A stretch of 16,261 nt of DNA from CAYHWW01 sp964360145 (lineage in GTDB: Bacteria > Bdellovibrionota > UBA1018 > CAYHWW01): positions 1 to 16,261 of the forward strand of contig CAYHWW010000065.1 of assembly GCA_964360145.1 (NCBI GenBank), read 5' to 3'. The notes under the pieces are model-generated. The model worked only from the letters and a program-made list of their open reading frames with translations, ran no database searches and had not been told where the DNA came from. Position 1 is the first letter of the stretch; the number at the start of each line of letters is the position of its first letter. The position numbers were made by a program, and so were the translations under genes. This document shows, in pieces, positions 13,343 through 16,261 of the stretch.

Positions 13343-13411
13343 AGGATGCGTCCAGTGTCCTGAGGCACAGGATCGCTGTCAACAATTCAAATTTCGGCTA
13401 GAATCAAGCCC
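13343..13411. promoter_or_regulatory. Divergent control region between xdhABC and ade
   Basis: 69 bp serve both purine operons. A 5-bp inverted repeat (TCCTG at 13358-13362, CAGGA at 13368-13372, 5-nt spacer) could be a small operator. No convincing -10 is seen on the minus strand for xdhA. The plus-strand candidate promoter is listed separately. Confidence 0.4.
13376..13404 (+). promoter_or_regulatory. ade: Candidate promoter of ade, implying a near-leaderless transcript
   Basis: CTGTCA (13376-13381), a 17-nt spacer and TAGAAT (13399-13404) resemble a sigma70 promoter. The -10 ends 7 nt before the ATG at 13412, so transcription would begin at or next to the start codon. This fits the absence of a Shine-Dalgarno sequence before ade. 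The word TCGGCTAG is shared with the proposed promoter at 1767-1795. Confidence 0.35.
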
Positions 13412-15088
13412 ATGAACCGCCCCACGCCACTGCAAAAGCGCATCGATGCCGCCCTGGGTAAAACCCCCTGCGACGTCATCATCCGCGGCGCACGCTATCT
13501 TGATGTCTTCAGCTGCCAGTGGCGCGAGGGCGACGTGGCGGTCATGGACGGCGTCATCGCAGCGGTGGACCCCGGGCTCAAGGGGCGCCGGGAGATCAAC
13601 GGCGACGGCAGGTGGCTCGTGCCCGGCTTCATCGACGCCCACGTCCACATTGAAAGTTCCATGCTCACACCGGCGGAGTTTGAGGCCGCGGTGCTGCCGC
13701 GGGGCACCACCACCGCGGTGTGCGATCCCCACGAGTTGGCCAACGTCATGGGCATGGAAGGCCTCCGCTATTTTTTATCCGCCGCGGAACAGGCCAACCT
13801 CGACCTACGGGTCATGCTGAGCTCCTGCGTGCCCGCTACCACCATGGAGACCAACGGCGCGGGGGCCATCAGCGCCGCCCAACTGGCCTCGCTGGCATCC
13901 CACCCCCAGGCCTTGGGCCTCGCCGAAATGATGAACGTGCCCGGGGTGCTGGGCGGTGACCCCGGCATCCACGCCAAGCTTGAAGCCTTCCAACACACCA
14001 ATATCGACGGCCACTGCCCACTCCTGCGGGGTCGCGAGCTTTCCGCCTACGCTTCAACGGGCATCACCAGCTGCCACGAATCTTCAGAGCTCGAAGAAGC
14101 CCGGGAGAAACTCAGCAAGGGCATCTCCGTTTGGATCCGTGAAGGCAGCGTCGCCAAAGACCTCAATGCCTTGGTGCCGCTGCTGACCCTGGCGACATCG
14201 ACGAGCGTGGGCTTTTGCACGGATGACCGCAACCCCCTGGACATCGACACCGAGGGCCACATCGATTTTCTCATTCGCGGTGCCATTGCCGCGGGAGTGG
14301 CGCCGGAAGTGGCCTACCGCGCATCCTCCTGGAGCGTGGCCCGCCACTACGGATTGAGGCGCCTGGGCGCCATCGCCCCCGGCTATCGCGCTGATTTAGT
14401 GCTCCTCGACGACCCCCGCACTTGCGCAGTGAACACGGTGTTCAAGAGCGGCGTGCCCGTGGGCGAGCTGCAGCCCCCCAGTCGCGTCAGCACCAACGCG
14501 ACCAATACCGTGCGGGCCTCGGTGCCGGAAGCCGCCGCGTTCCAAGGCCCCAGCGGCCGCGTCCATGTCATCGGCGTGCGCCACGGCCGCATCTTGACCG
14601 ACCGCCACGTGCTGGACCACGACGCCCCGGGCGTGGCCCGCCTCACCGTGCTGGAACGCCACGGCATGGGGTCGCCGCCCGCCAATGCCTACGTCACGGG
14701 CTTCGGCGCGGGGCTGCGGGGCGCCATCGCGTCCAGTGTGGGCCACGACAGCCACAACCTCATTGTCGTGGGGAGCAACATACAAGACATGCGCACGGCG
14801 CTGGCCGCCCTCATCCAAAGTGGCGGTGGCTTTTCCGTCGTGCGGGATGGCGCCGCAAAGGCGCTCCTCCCCCTGCCCTTCGGTGGGCTCATGTCCCTCA
14901 AATCCCATGGTGACATCGCCAAAGAATTACGTACGTTAAAGGCCGCGGCCCGTGGCATTGGCTGCGAATTGCCTGAACCCTTCTTGCAACTGGCGTTCTT
15001 GAGTCTGCCAGTGATCCCCACGCTGAAACTCACCGATAAGGGGCTCGTGGATGTGGACCTGTTCCGGGTCATTGATGTACGGGCATGA
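13412..15088 (+). CDS. ade: Adenine deaminase
   Basis: Converts adenine to hypoxanthine and ammonia, feeding the divergent xanthine dehydrogenase operon. 558 residues, close to the usual length of bacterial Ade (amidohydrolase superfamily). Metal and active-site motifs: PGFIDAHVHIESSM (His77, His79), CDPHELANVMG (104-114), GLAEMMN (Glu172), NIDGHCP (His201), TSCHESSE (His222) and FCTDDRNP (Asp271/Asp272). The C-terminal domain carries VTGFGAGLRGAIASSVGHDSHN, followed by GGFSVVRDG and LPLPFGGLMS, typical of Ade. The ATG at 13412 has no clear Shine-Dalgarno sequence. It ends 3 nt before the glycosylase gene, so the two are surely one transcript. Confidence 0.95.
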   Translation: MNRPTPLQKRIDAALGKTPCDVIIRGARYLDVFSCQWREGDVAVMDGVIAAVDPGLKGRREINGDGRWLVPGFIDAHVHIESSMLTPAEFEAAVLPRGTTTAVCDPHELANVMGMEGLRYFLSAAEQANLDLRVMLSSCVPATTMETNGAGAISAAQLASLASHPQALGLAEMMNVPGVLGGDPGIHAKLEAFQHTNIDGHCPLLRGRELSAYASTGITSCHESSELEEAREKLSKGISVWIREGSVAKDLNALVPLLTLATSTSVGFCTDDRNPLDIDTEGHIDFLIRGAIAAGVAPEVAYRASSWSVARHYGLRRLGAIAPGYRADLVLLDDPRTCAVNTVFKSGVPVGELQPPSRVSTNATNTVRASVPEAAAFQGPSGRVHVIGVRHGRILTDRHVLDHDAPGVARLTVLERHGMGSPPANAYVTGFGAGLRGAIASSVGHDSHNLIVVGSNIQDMRTALAALIQSGGGFSVVRDGAAKALLPLPFGGLMSLKSHGDIAKELRTLKAAARGIGCELPEPFLQLAFLSLPVIPTLKLTDKGLVDVDLFRVIDVRA

Positions 15089-15091
15089 ACC

Positions 15092-15745
15092 ATGAAATTC
15101 CCACAAACGCTGAAAGCCACCAGACACCTCTCCACTGCCGATAAGCGACTGGCAAAGCTCATCGCGGAAGTGGGCGCCGTGAAGATCGAGCTCGACGCCG
15201 ATGAAACAGTATTCGAGTCCTTGACGAGCGCCATCGTGTACCAACAGCTCCACGGCAAGGCGGCGGCCACCATCCTCGGTCGGGTGAAGACCGTGTGTCA
15301 CCCCCGTGGTGAGTTCCCCACCCCCGCCCAGCTGCTGGCCGCCTCAGATGAGGCGCTGCGAGGGGCGGGGCTTTCGCGGAGCAAGCTGCTGGCACTGAAG
15401 GACTTGGCCCAGAGGGTCACCGACGGCCTGGTGCCCACCCGTGCCAAGGCCGAGACCATGAGTGACGCTGCGCTCATCGAGGCCTTGACGGAAGTGCGGG
15501 GCATCGGGCCGTGGACGGCGCAGATGCTCTTGATTTTCACGCTGGGCCGCCCCGACGTGCTGCCCGTGGACGACTTCGGCGTGCGCAAAGGATTCGCCGT
15601 GGTGTACGGCAAGAAAAAGATGCCCACCCCCAAGGAGCTGGCCCTCTACGGCGAACAGTGGCGGCCCTTTCGCAGCATTGCCGCCTGGTACCTGTGGCGG
15701 GCGCTGGAGCTGGAGCGATTCAAGGGTGTGAAGATCGAGGGATAG
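15092..15745 (+). CDS. DNA-3-methyladenine glycosylase II (AlkA-type, HhH-GPD)
   Basis: 217 residues, the compact form of the AlkA/Mag1 group lacking the N-terminal domain of E. coli AlkA. It removes alkylated purines, and in some relatives hypoxanthine, from DNA. FESLTSAIVYQQLHGKAA (41-58) is the family's signature helix. The helix-hairpin-helix is LTEVRGIGPWTAQMLLI (132-148). LPVDDFGVRKG (157-167) carries the catalytic Asp161. The RPFRSIAAWYLWRALE tail is also typical. The start follows the ade stop by 3 nt; coupling to a purine deaminase suggests excised bases could be recycled (inference). Confidence 0.92.
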   Translation: MKFPQTLKATRHLSTADKRLAKLIAEVGAVKIELDADETVFESLTSAIVYQQLHGKAAATILGRVKTVCHPRGEFPTPAQLLAASDEALRGAGLSRSKLLALKDLAQRVTDGLVPTRAKAETMSDAALIEALTEVRGIGPWTAQMLLIFTLGRPDVLPVDDFGVRKGFAVVYGKKKMPTPKELALYGEQWRPFRSIAAWYLWRALELERFKGVKIEG

Positions 15746-15765
15746 CGGTCCTCCGCAACCTCATA

Positions 15766-15817
15766 TTTATACCCATCCAATTCTTGCATTTAAATGCAAG
15801 AATTGGATGGGTATAAA
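15766..15817. repeat. 52-bp perfect palindrome
   Basis: The left half 15766-15791 and the right half 15792-15817 are exact reverse complements with no loop (centre CATTT|AAATG). With one mismatch (15765/15818) the pairing extends to 15762-15821. It is much AT-richer than its surroundings. It follows the glycosylase stop by 20 nt, so it could be a transcript terminator-like hairpin. It also contains the first in-frame ATG (15794) of the next gene. An insertion relic, a large operator or an assembly fold-back are alternatives. Confidence 0.9.
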
Positions 15818-16261
15818 CATGGTTCATCTTCGCGCCTGAAGTTCGCCCGAGTGGTGACCCTGCAGGGCCCCCGCCAATGCGGGAAGAGCACCCTGACCCG
15901 GGAATGGGTTACCCAGTGGGTCAAGGGTTCGAGTTATCGGACACTGGACCGCCTCTCTGACCAAGAGTTCGCGAGAGATAATCCCGAAAGCTTTCTTGCT
16001 CAGAGCGAGAAGGCGCCTTTGCAGATCGTCGATGAGGCGCAGAAAGCCCCTCCTCTCTTCGATGCCATCAAAGCGCAGGTCGATGAAAACCCGCGCCCTG
16101 GCCAGTTTCTCCTGCTGGGATCCACGGAATTCTCCCGTGAGACCCAGATCCGGGAAAATCTCACCGGACGCATCAGCCGACAACGACTCTTCACCCTCAC
16201 CGGCGCGGAAGCCATACAGGCCCTGACCGCTTTGGCCACCGTTGATGAGCCCACGGTGGCA
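15794..16261 (+). CDS. AAA_14/DUF4143-type ATPase, truncated by the window end
   Basis: The frame is open from the ATG at 15794 to the last base (156 codons). It shows a Walker A at GPRQCGKST (25-33), the typical SYRTLDRLSDQEFARDNPESFL segment, a Walker B at LQIVDEAQKAP (76-86), and the sensor strand FLLLGSTEF followed by NLTGRISRQRLFTLTGAE. This is the layout of COG1373-type ATPases, which usually carry a C-terminal DUF4143 nuclease-like domain; that part lies outside the window. Family members have no agreed function. The ATG sits inside the 52-bp palindrome and has no Shine-Dalgarno sequence, and the first ~10 residues (MQELDGYKHG) do not resemble the family, so the N-terminus may have been rewritten by the palindrome. 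GTG codons at 15851/15854 are alternative starts but too close to Walker A. Confidence 0.8.
   Translation, partial: MQELDGYKHGSSSRLKFARVVTLQGPRQCGKSTLTREWVTQWVKGSSYRTLDRLSDQEFARDNPESFLAQSEKAPLQIVDEAQKAPPLFDAIKAQVDENPRPGQFLLLGSTEFSRETQIRENLTGRISRQRLFTLTGAEAIQALTALATVDEPTVA

Overview
The window looks like a piece of a fairly GC-rich Gram-negative bacterial chromosome. It is probably a draft or metagenome assembly, because there is a 10-N join at 472-481. The genes are dense, use code 11, and often overlap by GTGA. An AgmX/PglI-type C-terminal domain fused to an oxygenase and a MAP3K TRAFs-binding-type protein hint at the former Deltaproteobacteria (Myxococcota or Bdellovibrionota relatives). 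That placement is inference; there is no rRNA or marker gene to test it.

Region 1 (1-3333): a possible tail of an upstream gene, an ALDH3-like aldehyde dehydrogenase on the minus strand, a 73-bp compound palindrome in the divergent promoter region, then a plus-strand pair: a 2-oxoglutarate/Fe(II) oxygenase fused to a TonB-like AgmX/PglI C-terminal domain, and a RutE-like nitroreductase.

Region 2 (3340-3860): an AT-richer island. It holds a small gene that looks like an orphan immunity gene, translationally overlapped (ATGA) by a frameshifted fragment resembling a polymorphic-toxin C-terminus.

Region 3 (3861-7355): a minus-strand pair (an exported protein of unknown function, then a TetR-family regulator) divergent from a large exported TRAFs-binding-domain protein. 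A 10-bp inverted repeat sits between the two starts. The large gene ends inside a second compound palindrome (7278-7355) built exactly like the one at 1657-1729.

Region 4 (7385-8670): a small YdcZ-type DMT transporter overlapping a polytopic membrane protein that vaguely resembles ECF/CbiM-type components. The latter overlaps xdhC tail to tail.

Region 5 (8602-15745): a purine module. On the minus strand, xdhA, xdhB and xdhC (xanthine dehydrogenase small subunit, large subunit and cofactor-insertion factor) are joined by GTGA overlaps. On the plus strand, divergently, adenine deaminase (ade) is followed 3 bp later by an AlkA-type DNA glycosylase. Adenine would become hypoxanthine through Ade, and hypoxanthine would become xanthine and urate through XdhAB; the glycosylase may supply excised bases.

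Region 6 (15746-16261): a 52-bp perfect palindrome at the start of a truncated AAA_14/DUF4143-type ATPase that runs off the window.

The most unusual signals are the toxin/immunity remnant, the two compound palindromes sharing one architecture, a palindrome embedded in frame inside xdhC, the 52-bp perfect palindrome, and the oxygenase-TonB-like fusion. No rRNA, tRNA, CRISPR array, transposase or integrase was seen. No gene-free stretch reaches 300 bases.
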